In this document: piece by piece, positions 1-9,127 of the stretch
How the letters are laid out: each line of letters starts with the position of its first letter
Numbering within the stretch: position 1 is the first letter of the stretch
From: Martelella mediterranea
GTDB taxonomy: Bacteria; Pseudomonadota; Alphaproteobacteria; Rhizobiales; Rhizobiaceae
Assembly (NCBI RefSeq): GCF_021021415.1
Contig: NZ_JAINWJ010000030.1
Location: 1 to 64,000 of the forward strand
Direction: 5' to 3'
DNA: 64,000 bases
Made by a program: the position numbers and the translations under genes
Notes under the pieces: model-generated
Seen by the model: only the letters and a program-made list of their open reading frames with translations
What the model was told of the DNA's origin: nothing
Database searches by the model: none

Positions 1-188
1 CTCTTCTTCGCAGAAAAGCCGGGAAAAATCATAAGACAAGCGATCTCCTTGCCCTTTAGTCGCGGCTGCTCGTAGCCGGCATACTTTGCTGCCTTGAGAT
101 CGGCAGCGAGTTTCAGGAGAAAGGCGATCTCGCGGGCATCGAAATCGCGCAGGGTCAGAAAGCTGCGGTTCTTCAAATTGAACGACAT
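1..188 (-). CDS. arcB: Ornithine carbamoyltransferase, N-terminal part (runs off window edge, possibly disrupted)
   Basis: The first 50 residues ([16 protein letters not shown]... to LKGKEIA) match the N-terminus of catabolic ornithine carbamoyltransferases of the ArcB/ArgF family. This enzyme phosphorolyses citrulline to ornithine and carbamoyl phosphate in the arginine deiminase pathway. It starts 21 bp after the arcA stop, as expected for an arc operon. Oddly, right after GKEIA, where the family normally has the carbamoyl-phosphate-binding IFEKTSTRT segment, the frame reads [12 protein letters not shown]. Similarity therefore stops about 38 bp before the window edge. A breakpoint, a pseudogene or a contig-end artefact would all fit; the rest of the gene cannot be seen. 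Confidence 0.7.
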   Translation of the reverse strand, partial: MSFNLKNRSFLTLRDFDAREIAFLLKLAADLKAAKYAGYEQPRLKGKEIACLMIFPGFSAKK

Positions 189-209
189 TGGTTCTTCTTT
201 CTATTCGGT

Positions 210-1439
210 TCAGGCAGCATCGCGTATTGTGGGGCAGCTCATGCAATGTCCGCCGCCGCGGCCTCGACCGAGTTCTGCGCCAGGGATAGCCAGCACCTCG
301 ATGCCAGCAGCTCTTAGTGCGGCGTTGGTGTCATCGTTGCGGTCATAACCGATGACCACGCCAGGGCGCAGTGCCAAGACGTTGTTGCCATCGTTCCACT
401 GCTCGCGCGCACGTTCTTCTTCGGTATCCCCGCCGGTCGGGATAACCTGGAGTTTTCGGTAGCCAAGTACGTCTGCCACAATCTCAAAGATCGGACGCGG
501 ATCGTGTCGAAAGGACAGGGGAGCTTCGCCTTCGCCCGGGCGGATATCATAGCAAACCAGTTCGTCCGCGACCTCTTTGAAGGTTGTGACCACATCCCCT
601 CCACAGAGCGTGAAAATCGTATCCAAATGCATCGCGGCCCGCGACTTGGGTATCCGAAACGCAACCACGCGATCGACGACACCGTCAGCGAATAGCTTTT
701 TGGCTAGTTGACCGATGCCTTGCGGCGACGATCGTTCGCCCATTCCCACAAGAACGGTGCGGTTTCCAACCGGCATCACGTCGCCGCCTTCGAGCGTTGC
801 AAGGCCATGGTCTCGCGTTGGATCACCCCAATGTATCGTGACTTTGCCGGCAAAGTTCGGGTGGAACTTGTAAATTGCAGTGTTAAGCAGCGTTTCTGGA
901 CGGCGCGCCGGCCAAAACATCGGGTTGACTGTAACTCCTCCATAAATCCAAGCAGAGTTGTCCCTGGTGAACAGAGCATTGGGAAGTGGCGGAAGGATAA
1001 AACCGTTATGGCCAAGGTAGCTGCCGAAAAGGCCGGTCGGCGTGAATGGAAGATCGGCAGTTGTCAGCCCGCCGATCAGATGCTCCGCCAGTTTCACGCT
1101 AGGCAATTCGGTCATCCAGGCACGCAGCTCGGACCTCATGCCGGCGCCGATCTGATCCGCAGTAATGCGATGGTCGAGCACCCAGGCACGACCTTCCTTG
1201 GAGTCCAGCGTTTCAGCCAAAAGGATGTTGACATCTAGCACGTCGACGCCCTCATCCCGCATTAGACTGGAAAAGATGTCATGATCCTTCTGGGCTTGCT
1301 TGACCCAGAATACATCGTCGAACAGTAGCTCCTCGCGATTGGAGGGCGTCAACCGTCGGTGCGCTAGACCGGGGCGGCAGACGATAACCTGCCTCAGCTT
1401 TCCGGTTTCTGAATGGACGCCGAAACTTTGATCGGACAT
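210..1439 (-). CDS. arcA: Arginine deiminase
   Basis: This 409-residue cytoplasmic enzyme hydrolyses L-arginine to citrulline and ammonia, the first step of the arginine deiminase ATP-yielding pathway. Family signatures are [12 protein letters not shown], the EGGDV segment, MHLDTIFT with the active-site His/Asp, and a C-terminal GGGHCMSCP loop with the nucleophilic cysteine near residue 399. The start at MSDQSFG is chosen because AAGGA lies 7 bases upstream; the frame extends further upstream, but that extension overlaps the preceding gene and has no family similarity. It sits between the antiporter gene (28 bp upstream) and arcB (21 bp downstream), all on the minus strand, so the three look like one operon. 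Confidence 0.95.
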   Translation of the reverse strand: MSDQSFGVHSETGKLRQVIVCRPGLAHRRLTPSNREELLFDDVFWVKQAQKDHDIFSSLMRDEGVDVLDVNILLAETLDSKEGRAWVLDHRITADQIGAGMRSELRAWMTELPSVKLAEHLIGGLTTADLPFTPTGLFGSYLGHNGFILPPLPNALFTRDNSAWIYGGVTVNPMFWPARRPETLLNTAIYKFHPNFAGKVTIHWGDPTRDHGLATLEGGDVMPVGNRTVLVGMGERSSPQGIGQLAKKLFADGVVDRVVAFRIPKSRAAMHLDTIFTLCGGDVVTTFKEVADELVCYDIRPGEGEAPLSFRHDPRPIFEIVADVLGYRKLQVIPTGGDTEEERAREQWNDGNNVLALRPGVVIGYDRNDDTNAALRAAGIEVLAIPGAELGRGRGGGHCMSCPTIRDAA

Positions 1440-1467
1440 TGGATCTTCCTTGATTAGAATTTTTGGA

Positions 1468-2916
1468 TCAGAGCACCGCAGCGAAGCTGAGCGACGCCAC
1501 AATGAAGACTGCGAGGATTAGCAGCAGTGGCCAAATGAATAGGAGCCAGCGTTCATAGGGAACGCGCCCTATAGCGAGGCCTCCGATCACGACTGCGAAC
1601 GTGGGGTTGATCAGATTCACAAGTCCGTTGGCCGACTGGTAAGCCGTGACAACAAGGTCACGCCCCACCCCCGCAAAATCGGCGAGCGGCGCCAGAATGG
1701 GCATCGAAAGAACCGCCAGTCCCGACGAAGACGGAACCAGGAAGCTCATTGCCGTCTCGATGCCAAACATAGCGTTGATAAAGGCGACCTCTGACAGTCC
1801 GCTGACTGCCTGCTCCGACCAGTACAGGATCGTGTCGGAAATCCGTCCCTGCTCCATGATTACCACGATGCCGCGGGCCAGCCCGATCACCAACGCCACG
1901 CCAAGTAAATCGCGCGCGCCGTCAACGAAGGCCGCGGTGAACCGCTTCTCACCCATCCACGCGATGATACCAACGACAAGCGACGCTCCGAGGAACAGGG
2001 CTCCCATCCGAGCCATCCACCAGCCCTGCGTTGACACGCCCCAAATCATGACCGCGAAGGTTGCGGCGAAGACGATCAGCACCAGCTTCTGCCGTGAGGT
2101 AAGGTGGGCGTCGCTCCCTGTTGCGGTATCCTTGGAGAGGAAAAATCGCTCGTTGCTCTCCTTCATCGAGCTCACAACGGAGCGCGCCGGATCAGCCTTC
2201 ACACGCGCCGCATAACGCATGACAAAAGCAGCGGAGAGGACGAACCCGCCGATTAGGATCAGTAACCGCAGGAAAAGCCCGCCGGTAAAGGGAATGGCCG
2301 CGGCGTTTGAAGCTATGATCGTTGCGAACGGGTTGATCGTCGACCCGAGCACCCCGATGCCCGCTCCAATCAGGATAATCGCGACACCGGTCACGCTATC
2401 GTAGCCGGCGGCTATAACGAGCGGGATTAGGATCGGGTAGAAGGCGAGCGTTTCCTCAGCCATTCCATAGGTCGTACCACCGGCGGCAAAGAGCACCATA
2501 AGGATGGGGATCATCCACTTTTCGCGACCACGAAGAGCTCGCATTGCCGAGGAGATCCCCGTGTCGACAGCACCTGTTGCATTAACGACGCCGAGAAATC
2601 CGCCGATTAGCAATACGAACAACGCAACGTCGATGGCATTTGCGACATTACTGTCGGGATCATAGAAACCAGCAATTGGGGCGAGTAAGACCTCAACCGG
2701 GCCCTGCGGGTTAGCTTCGACTTGCTGATAGGTCCCCGCAACCGCGATTTCACGACCCACAGCATCGTTCATGGCGCGGTCATACTGTCCGGCCGGAATC
2801 AACCAAGTCAGCGCGGCAACGACGACGATCAGGCCGAAGAGGATCGTGAAAGCGGTCGGAAATCGTGATGCAGGAGCGGGTTGTTCGTCATTCGGTTTGG
2901 TTGCTGCATCCGACAT
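1468..2916 (-). CDS. arcD: YfcC-family (ArcD-like) membrane antiporter
   Basis: A 482-residue integral membrane protein with about twelve hydrophobic segments. It belongs to the YfcC/DcuC-type carrier superfamily, which includes arginine-ornithine antiporters associated with arc operons. Recognisable stretches are [11 protein letters not shown] near residue 40, [15 protein letters not shown], and GSTINPFAT in the middle. A GAGGAG ribosome binding site lies 6 bases before the ATG. As first gene of an arcD-arcA-arcB order, its likely job is exchange of external arginine for ornithine across the inner membrane. Substrate is inferred from the neighbours, because the wider family also carries other substrates. 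Confidence 0.82.
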   Translation of the reverse strand: MSDAATKPNDEQPAPASRFPTAFTILFGLIVVVAALTWLIPAGQYDRAMNDAVGREIAVAGTYQQVEANPQGPVEVLLAPIAGFYDPDSNVANAIDVALFVLLIGGFLGVVNATGAVDTGISSAMRALRGREKWMIPILMVLFAAGGTTYGMAEETLAFYPILIPLVIAAGYDSVTGVAIILIGAGIGVLGSTINPFATIIASNAAAIPFTGGLFLRLLILIGGFVLSAAFVMRYAARVKADPARSVVSSMKESNERFFLSKDTATGSDAHLTSRQKLVLIVFAATFAVMIWGVSTQGWWMARMGALFLGASLVVGIIAWMGEKRFTAAFVDGARDLLGVALVIGLARGIVVIMEQGRISDTILYWSEQAVSGLSEVAFINAMFGIETAMSFLVPSSSGLAVLSMPILAPLADFAGVGRDLVVTAYQSANGLVNLINPTFAVVIGGLAIGRVPYERWLLFIWPLLLILAVFIVASLSFAAVL

Positions 2917-3373
2917 CTATTTCTCCTCGTTGCACTCGCTTATTGATGGGTAACAGTCGCCCGATCACAGACAGACCATCAGGACGTTTGACCGTGGTGG
3001 AGCCGACATACCTTCACAGACGCACTGAAGTGCAGAGCATTACAGTGCCGCTGTAATGGTGAGTGCCCGTAATCTTGATTCCGGATTGCCCCGATACCCG
3101 CGGTGACCGGGCACGCTCGTAGTCCTCATCTAGCGGCAGCCCCCTCAAGAAGAGCGCCCTCTCGGCGAGGTGGTGTATCGGGTGCGTTCGGCGCACTGAG
3201 GGAACTCTTTTACCCTCGAGTAAGGCCATGGCGATTCCGGAAGATGGCGAAGGGGCTGTAAGGCGCGAGGGTCGTTGGCGTCCTTAGAGAAACGCGGCCC
3301 GCCGCAAGGGTCGTCGCCGCGCCGAAAGGGGCGGTGACACTGGTTCACGGCCATGATGACGAGGAGCGCACCG
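2917..3373. other. Divergent intergenic region between arcD and glgX
   Basis: About 450 bp with no convincing gene; short frames here have no ribosome binding site or recognisable protein. It must hold the promoters of the arc operon (minus) and the glgX operon (plus). The clearest element is a perfect inverted repeat at 3039-3057. I looked for an FNR/ANR box (TTGAT-N4-ATCAA) upstream of arcD and found only a poor partial match around 3075. Confidence 0.5.
3039..3057 (+). promoter_or_regulatory. Inverted repeat, candidate operator
   Basis: ATTACAG-TGCCG-CTGTAAT has perfect 7-bp arms around a 5-base centre. Its right half, GTGCCGCTGTAA (3045-3056), recurs exactly at 14509-14520 on the other strand, in the same orientation relative to the cyclopropane synthase operon downstream of that copy. 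It may be a binding site of a shared regulator; no known factor was recognised. Confidence 0.4.
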
Positions 3374-5449
3374 ATGACGGAACGCATAGCTTGGTTCGAC
3401 GCCCTAACCGTCGGCTCGGACAGCGGCACCGTCCGGATCGGGCGCGGTGAGCCACTGCCGCTCGGGCTGCATGACTGCTGTGACGGCCTGAACATAGCGG
3501 TGTTCAGCCGGCACGCCGCGGGCGTGACCCTGCTTCTGTACGGAACGGCTGACGAGAGAGAGCCGTGCGCTCGACTACCGCTCGATGCCCGGCGTCACCG
3601 GACTGGCGACATCTGGCATGCGCGGTTGACGGGTGACCTTCGCGGGAAGTTCTATGCTCTGCAGGCCGATGGGCCCGGTTCGCCGGATGACGGACATGAC
3701 TTCGATCTAGATCGAACGCTGCTCGATCCCTATGCCGCCTCCGTCACCGACCTGTCTCCCGGCTCGCCCGGCCGCTGCGTGGTCGCCGACCAAGGCTTCG
3801 ACTGGTTCGAGGACGCACCGCTCCGCCATCCCTGGAGCAAGACGATCCTCTATGAGACCCATGTCCGGGGCCTCACGATTGACCCGTCTTCCGGCGTTAA
3901 CAGACAAGGGGAGTATCTCGGCGTGGTCGAGAAGATCCCCTACTTTCGCGAACTTGGCATCACGGCTCTGGAGCTGATGCCTATCCAAGCCTTCGCGCCG
4001 GAAGCACTCGAACGGAACGGTCCGCTGACCGGCGAGCGGCTGCGCGACTACTGGGGCTACAACCCCGTCGCCCTGTTTGCACCGATGTCCCGCTATTCCG
4101 GCAGCGTCGCGCCGGGCGGCGAGCTCGTCGCCTTCAAGACAATGGTTCGGGAGCTTCACCGGGCAGGAATTGAGGTCATCCTCGACGTCGTCTTCAACCA
4201 CACGGCAGAAGGCGGGAGAAACGGGCCGACCTACAGCTTCCGGGGGCTCGACAACACGATCTACTACATCCTGACACAGGATGGGGAGTACGCGGATTAT
4301 ACCGGCTGTGGCAACACGCTGAACTGCAACCATCCGGTGGTACGCAACATGGTCGTAGATTGCCTGCGACACTGGGTGGTCCACTTTCACATCGACGGCT
4401 TCCGATTCGATCTCGCATCGGTGCTCGGGCGCGACGCGCGAGGGAAGTTGTTGGCGAACCCACCGCTGCTCGAACAGATCGCCGAGGATCCGATCCTGCG
4501 CGACGTCAAACTGATTGCGGAAGCCTGGGATGCCGGCGGCGCGTTCCAGGTGGGCCACTTCCCCGGCCGACGCTGGGCAGAGTGGAACTGCCATTTTCGC
4601 GACGACGTTCGCCGCTTCTGGCGCGGCGATCCGGGCATGACCGGCGCGCTTGCGACCCGGCTGGCGGGCAGCAGCGATCTCTACCAGGACGGTGGCGAAG
4701 GTCCGCTCAACAGCGTGAATTTCGTCACCAGCCACGACGGCTTCACGCTCAACGATCTCGTCAGTTACACGCGCAAGCACAACGAGGCGAACGGCGAGGA
4801 GAACCGTGACGGCCTCGACGAGAACTACAGCGATAACTACGGCGCCGAAGGTTCGAGCGACGATCCGCAGATCGAGGCGATGCGGTTGCGGCAGATCAAG
4901 AACCTGCTCACCACGCTCTTGCTCTCTCGCGGCGTGCCGATGCTTCTCGGCGGCGACGAGTTCCGTCGCACGCAAGGAGGCAACAACAACGCCTACTGCC
5001 AGGACAACACGGTCTCCTGGTACGACTGGTCGTTAGCGGGGCGGAATGCGGAACTCGTGCGATTCGTCCGGCAACTGATCGCTTTGCGCAAGGCGCATCC
5101 CGTCCTGCGGGCCGAAACCTTCTACACGGATGTCGAGGTCAGATGGTTCGAACCGACCGGGCAACAGCCAGATTGGCACGGGCCCGACAACAGGCTCGGC
5201 TGCCTCATCCGGGACAGCGGCGCGAGCCTTTGCCTGCTCTTTAATGCGGCTCTCGCCCCTTGCCGATTTGTCATGCCGCCCTCAGCGGGAAGCGGATGGC
5301 ACATAGCGATCGACACATCGAAGAACGAAAGCATCGCCGATACATCTTTCGGGGCCGAAGACACGATTGCGCAGAGCAACATCTGGCTCGAGGCGCGCAC
5401 GACAATCGTCGCTGTCAGTCGCTCCACAGAAGCGGGGCCCATCGAATGA
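3374..5449 (+). CDS. glgX: Glycogen debranching enzyme GlgX
   Basis: A 691-residue GH13 isoamylase-type enzyme that hydrolyses alpha-1,6 branches of phosphorylase-trimmed glycogen. An N-terminal CBM48-like domain is followed by the catalytic barrel with VVFNHTAEG, DGFRFDLA (nucleophile Asp346), EAWDAGG (acid/base Glu383) and SHDGFTL (Asp455). Of three in-frame ATGs, 3374 is preferred because GAGGAG lies 7 bases before it; the one at 3353 has no such site. It heads a plus-strand group with an SDR dehydrogenase and a P-type ATPase. An alpha-glucan phosphorylase is encoded nearby on the other strand, so glycogen breakdown is probably a shared theme of the island. Confidence 0.93.
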   Translation: MTERIAWFDALTVGSDSGTVRIGRGEPLPLGLHDCCDGLNIAVFSRHAAGVTLLLYGTADEREPCARLPLDARRHRTGDIWHARLTGDLRGKFYALQADGPGSPDDGHDFDLDRTLLDPYAASVTDLSPGSPGRCVVADQGFDWFEDAPLRHPWSKTILYETHVRGLTIDPSSGVNRQGEYLGVVEKIPYFRELGITALELMPIQAFAPEALERNGPLTGERLRDYWGYNPVALFAPMSRYSGSVAPGGELVAFKTMVRELHRAGIEVILDVVFNHTAEGGRNGPTYSFRGLDNTIYYILTQDGEYADYTGCGNTLNCNHPVVRNMVVDCLRHWVVHFHIDGFRFDLASVLGRDARGKLLANPPLLEQIAEDPILRDVKLIAEAWDAGGAFQVGHFPGRRWAEWNCHFRDDVRRFWRGDPGMTGALATRLAGSSDLYQDGGEGPLNSVNFVTSHDGFTLNDLVSYTRKHNEANGEENRDGLDENYSDNYGAEGSSDDPQIEAMRLRQIKNLLTTLLLSRGVPMLLGGDEFRRTQGGNNNAYCQDNTVSWYDWSLAGRNAELVRFVRQLIALRKAHPVLRAETFYTDVEVRWFEPTGQQPDWHGPDNRLGCLIRDSGASLCLLFNAALAPCRFVMPPSAGSGWHIAIDTSKNESIADTSFGAEDTIAQSNIWLEARTTIVAVSRSTEAGPIE

Positions 5450-5466
5450 CTGGAGGGAGTTTGAAA

Positions 5467-6243
5467 ATGAGCAGAGTGCAAGACAAGGTAGCGATCGTAA
5501 CGGGCGCTTCGCTGGGATTGGGCGAGTCAGCGGCAAGGATGTTGGCGCGAGAAGGGGCGAAAGTGGTCCTCAGCGACATCAAGGATGAGGAAGGTGAGCG
5601 GGTGGCGCAGATCATCGGCGAGGACGGCGGCGATGTGCTCTACCTCCATCACGACGTTTCCGACGAAAGCGCCTGGGAGGAGGTGGTACAGGTTACCCTT
5701 GACCGCTTCGGCCGCCTCGACGTGCTCGTCAACAATGCCGGTGTCGGCTGGGGTGGGCCTCCCGAGGAGGAGACGCTGGAGCGTTGGCATCGGCTGATGA
5801 ACGTCAATCTTGACGGCGTGTTCCTCGGGACCAAGCACGCGATCCTGGCGATGAAACGGAACGACCCACCGGGCGGCTCGATCATCAACCTCTCCTCGAT
5901 CGAGGGGCTTGTCGGCGATCCAAATCTCGGTGCCTATAACGCGTCGAAGGGCGGTGTGCGACTCTACACCAAGTCGACCGCGCTCTACTGCGCTAAGGCG
6001 GGCCTGAACATCCGTGTCAACTCGGTCCATCCCGGCTATATTTGGACACCGATGGTCGAGAACTACCTCGCGGAGCACGGCGACGTCGAGGAAGGCCGTC
6101 AGGCTCTGAATGCTCTGCACCCGGTAGGGCATATCGGAGAACCAGACGACATAGCCTATGGCGTGCTCTATCTTGCTTCGGATGAGTCGAAGTTCGTGAC
6201 CGGCACAGAACTGGTGATCGACGGAGGCTACACCGCCCAATAG
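5467..6243 (+). CDS. Short-chain dehydrogenase/reductase
   Basis: A 258-residue classical SDR: Rossmann motif TGASLGLG at residues 12-19, NNAG at 89-92, catalytic Asn114, Ser144, Tyr157 and Lys161 (YNASK). An acidic residue after the second beta strand (LSD) suggests NAD rather than NADP. The ATG is set by GGAGGGA about 8 bases upstream, only 17 bp after glgX, so the two genes are probably co-transcribed. The C-terminal TELVIDGGYTAQ is typical of 3-alpha/20-beta-hydroxysteroid dehydrogenase-like and cyclopentanol-type SDRs, but the substrate cannot be assigned. Reoxidation of NADH during fermentation is one guess from the setting. Confidence 0.88.
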   Translation: MSRVQDKVAIVTGASLGLGESAARMLAREGAKVVLSDIKDEEGERVAQIIGEDGGDVLYLHHDVSDESAWEEVVQVTLDRFGRLDVLVNNAGVGWGGPPEEETLERWHRLMNVNLDGVFLGTKHAILAMKRNDPPGGSIINLSSIEGLVGDPNLGAYNASKGGVRLYTKSTALYCAKAGLNIRVNSVHPGYIWTPMVENYLAEHGDVEEGRQALNALHPVGHIGEPDDIAYGVLYLASDESKFVTGTELVIDGGYTAQ

Positions 6244-6328
6244 GTGCCGTTTGCTATAGGCTGCGAAGCCAGCAACTGCGCTGCTTTAGGCGTTCGCAGA
6301 TGCGGGCGCCTTCAGTGCCGAAGATGAC

Positions 6329-9094
6329 ATGACTGAGAGACTTCAAGAACAAGCGGTTACGACCGCGCCGGACTATCCGCGAACCGTTGGCTCCAATTCG
6401 GCACGACCTTGGCATGCCCTCCCGATTGAAGACGTGCAGCTGATGCTGGCAACGGGCACCGACGGACTGGATGGGAACGAGGCAGGGCGGCGTCTGACCG
6501 CGCATGGTCCCAATATCCTGCCGGCCGCCAAGCCGCGCAGTGCCATCCGGCGCTTCGTCGCCCAGTTCGACAACCTCCTGATCTATGTCCTGCTCGTCGC
6601 CGCGGCCGTCACCTTGGCGCTTGAACACGGTATCGACGCGGCGGTGATCCTCGCCGTGGTGGTGCTCAACGCCGTGATCGGCTTCGTGCAGGAGGGCCGG
6701 GCCGAGCAGGCGCTCGACGCGATCCGCGGCATGCTGGCACCGCGCGCCTCGGTCGTGCGTGCGGGACGCCGCGTTACGCTCGCGGCGGAAGAGCTGGTTC
6801 CAGGCGACTTGGTCCTGCTCGATCCCGGCGACCGGGTGCCTGCCGATCTGCGCCTCGTCCGTAGCCGCAGCCTACGGATCGAAGAGGCGGCGCTGACTGG
6901 CGAGTCGGTCCCCGTTGAGAAGTCGCCGGCGCCCGTGATGGCCGAAGCGCCGCTCGGCGATCGTACCTCCATAGCGTTCTCGGGCACGCTTGTTGCGGCC
7001 GGGCAAGGCGCCGGCGTCGTTTTCGCCACCGGCGGGGACACTGAGATCGGTCGCGTCAGCGCCCTGGTCGACGCCGTCGAGACTTTAACGACGCCGCTTC
7101 TGCGCCAGATGGACAGCTTCGCGCGGCGGCTTACCGTGGCCATTCTTGGCGTCTCCGTGGCGATCTTCGCTTTTGCCGTGTTCGTCCGCGGATATGCCAT
7201 CGAGGATGCTTTCCTTGTTGTGGTTGGAGTCGCCGTGGCCGCCATTCCCGAAGGGTTGCCGGCGGTGATGACGATCGCGCTTGCCCTGGGCGTTCAGCGC
7301 ATGGCGGCACGCGATGCCATTGTCCGGCGTCTGCCCGCGGTCGAGACACTGGGTTCTGTCTCGATTATTTGCACCGACAAGACCGGTACGCTGACGCGGA
7401 ATGAGATGACGGTCGTGGCGGCAGCGACTGCCGCGGCCACCTTCGAGATAGGTGGGGCCGGCTACGATCCGAGTGGCGAGGTGCGCCTGCGCGAGGAGAA
7501 AGTCGAGCCGGCGGAGCACTCCACTCTTGTCGGCTTGGCGCGCGCCGCACTGCTGTGCAGCGATGCCTCGTTGCGGCGGACCGAGATCGGTTGGGTTGTA
7601 GATGGTGACCCGATGGAGGGCGCGCTGGTCGCATTCGGTTCAAAGGTCGGAATTGATGTCGAGCAATTGAGAAAAGAGATCCCGCGCCACGACGAGATCC
7701 CCTTCGACGCCCGGCATCGCTTCATGGCGACCTTGCACCATGGCGTCGACGGCGAAGCTTTCATCTGTATTAAGGGAGCGCCGGAGCGGGTGCTGGCGAT
7801 GTGCGACCTCCAGCGCGGCCCGGTCAGCGATATGCCACTTGACCACGCTGCCTGGCGGGTGCGGGTGGAGGCGCTCGGGGCACGCGGACAGCGGGTGCTT
7901 GCGGTCGCCGTCAAGCGACTATCTTCGGCCAGCAGTGATCTCACTTTCACCGATGTCGAAGGGGGCCTCACGTTGCTCGGCTTGCTCGGGCTTATCGACC
8001 CTCCGCGCGCGGAAGCTGTGACCGCGGTGCGCGATTGCCGGGCGGCGGGCATCCGGATCAAGATGATCACCGGCGACCATGCGGCGACCGCCGTCGCGAT
8101 CGCCGGGCTGCTCGGGCTGGAGCAGCCGGAGGCCGTTGCGACGGGGCAGGAGCTGGATGCGCTCGACGACGCGACGCTGCGGTGCAGGGCGCGTGACGTC
8201 GATGTCTTCGCGCGCGCCGCGCCGGAGCACAAGCTGCGCTTGGTCGAAGCGCTCCAGGCCGACGGCGCGGTGCTGGCGATGACTGGTGATGGGGTGAACG
8301 ACGCGCCGGCGCTCAAGCGGGCCGATGTCGGTGTGGCGATGGGACAGAAGGGCACCGAGGCTGCCAAGGAAGCGGCCGAGATGGTGCTGGCCGACGACAA
8401 TTTCGCCTCGATCGTCGCCGCGGTGCGCGAGGGCCGTACAGTCTATGACAACCTCAAGAAGGTGATTGCCTGGACCTTGCCAACCAACGGCGGTGAGGCG
8501 CTGACCGTGATCGGTGCTCTTCTGGTTGGACTGACGTTGCCGATTACGGCTGTACAGATCCTGTGGATCAACATGGTGACGGCGGTCGCGCTGGGACTCA
8601 CCTTGGCCTTTGAGCCGACCGAGCCCGACGCTATGCACCGGCCGCCTCGCGCGGCTGATGAGTCGCTGATTTCGGGTTTCCTGGTCTGGCGCATCGTCTT
8701 CGTATCGGTCCTGTTTGTGATCGGCACCTTCGGGATCTTCTTCTGGGCCGAACGGCGTGGGTCGTCGCTGGAGGAAACGCGCACTCTGGTCGTCAATACC
8801 ATCGTGGTCATGGAGATATTCTATCTGTTCAGTGTTCGCTATCAGCACGGATCGTCGCTCACCTGGAGCGGCGTACTGGGCACCCCCGTAGTGGCAGTCG
8901 GAGTCGGTGTTGTTGTGCTGCTCCAGCTTGCCTTCACCTACGCACCGCCTCTGCAGGCAGTGTTCGGAACGCGGCCGGTAAGCTTGACGGACGGGCTGAC
9001 GGTAATCGGTGTCGGCGTCATTCTGTTGGCCGTCGTCGAAGCTGAAAAGCTGATTGGGCGTCTCGCCTCGAGGTCGCGAGAGTCCGGGCATTGA
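6329..9094 (+). CDS. Type II (P2) cation-transporting P-type ATPase
   Basis: A 921-residue inner membrane pump of the PacL/SERCA-like class. It has a cytoplasmic N-terminal cation-ATPase domain, TGESVPVEKS in the actuator domain, PEGLPA in membrane helix 4, the phosphorylation site DKTGTLT (Asp350), KGAPE for nucleotide binding, and [17 protein letters not shown] and the absence of a CPx motif place it with Ca2+ or Na+/K+-type pumps rather than heavy-metal pumps. Six C-terminal helices are present, so it looks complete. It follows the SDR gene by 85 bp on the same strand. Similar pumps occur beside glycogen and CBS genes in low-oxygen islands of other proteobacteria (recalled, not searched). 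The ion is unproven. Confidence 0.9.
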   Translation: MTERLQEQAVTTAPDYPRTVGSNSARPWHALPIEDVQLMLATGTDGLDGNEAGRRLTAHGPNILPAAKPRSAIRRFVAQFDNLLIYVLLVAAAVTLALEHGIDAAVILAVVVLNAVIGFVQEGRAEQALDAIRGMLAPRASVVRAGRRVTLAAEELVPGDLVLLDPGDRVPADLRLVRSRSLRIEEAALTGESVPVEKSPAPVMAEAPLGDRTSIAFSGTLVAAGQGAGVVFATGGDTEIGRVSALVDAVETLTTPLLRQMDSFARRLTVAILGVSVAIFAFAVFVRGYAIEDAFLVVVGVAVAAIPEGLPAVMTIALALGVQRMAARDAIVRRLPAVETLGSVSIICTDKTGTLTRNEMTVVAAATAAATFEIGGAGYDPSGEVRLREEKVEPAEHSTLVGLARAALLCSDASLRRTEIGWVVDGDPMEGALVAFGSKVGIDVEQLRKEIPRHDEIPFDARHRFMATLHHGVDGEAFICIKGAPERVLAMCDLQRGPVSDMPLDHAAWRVRVEALGARGQRVLAVAVKRLSSASSDLTFTDVEGGLTLLGLLGLIDPPRAEAVTAVRDCRAAGIRIKMITGDHAATAVAIAGLLGLEQPEAVATGQELDALDDATLRCRARDVDVFARAAPEHKLRLVEALQADGAVLAMTGDGVNDAPALKRADVGVAMGQKGTEAAKEAAEMVLADDNFASIVAAVREGRTVYDNLKKVIAWTLPTNGGEALTVIGALLVGLTLPITAVQILWINMVTAVALGLTLAFEPTEPDAMHRPPRAADESLISGFLVWRIVFVSVLFVIGTFGIFFWAERRGSSLEETRTLVVNTIVVMEIFYLFSVRYQHGSSLTWSGVLGTPVVAVGVGVVVLLQLAFTYAPPLQAVFGTRPVSLTDGLTVIGVGVILLAVVEAEKLIGRLASRSRESGH

Positions 9095-9127
9095 CGAGAA
9101 CGTATCTGCGCGGTGACAAACTTGGAG

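Noticed and set aside
3014-3229. Short minus-strand frame between arcD and glgX
   Set aside because: No ribosome binding site or recognisable protein; more likely part of the promoter region.
2917-3373. FNR/ANR box upstream of the arc operon
   Set aside because: Only a TTGAT half-site with a poor second half near 3075; too weak to call although such control is common for arc operons.
3707-4975. Long minus-strand open frame (422 codons) opposite glgX
   Set aside because: It is the antisense shadow of a strongly coding GC-rich gene; no ribosome binding site, no recognisable domain, composition rich in Val/Arg/Glu as expected for such shadows.
7919-9091. Minus-strand open frame of 390 codons opposite the P2-type ATPase
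   Set aside because: Low-complexity, charged antisense sequence; the plus strand has all P-type ATPase motifs.
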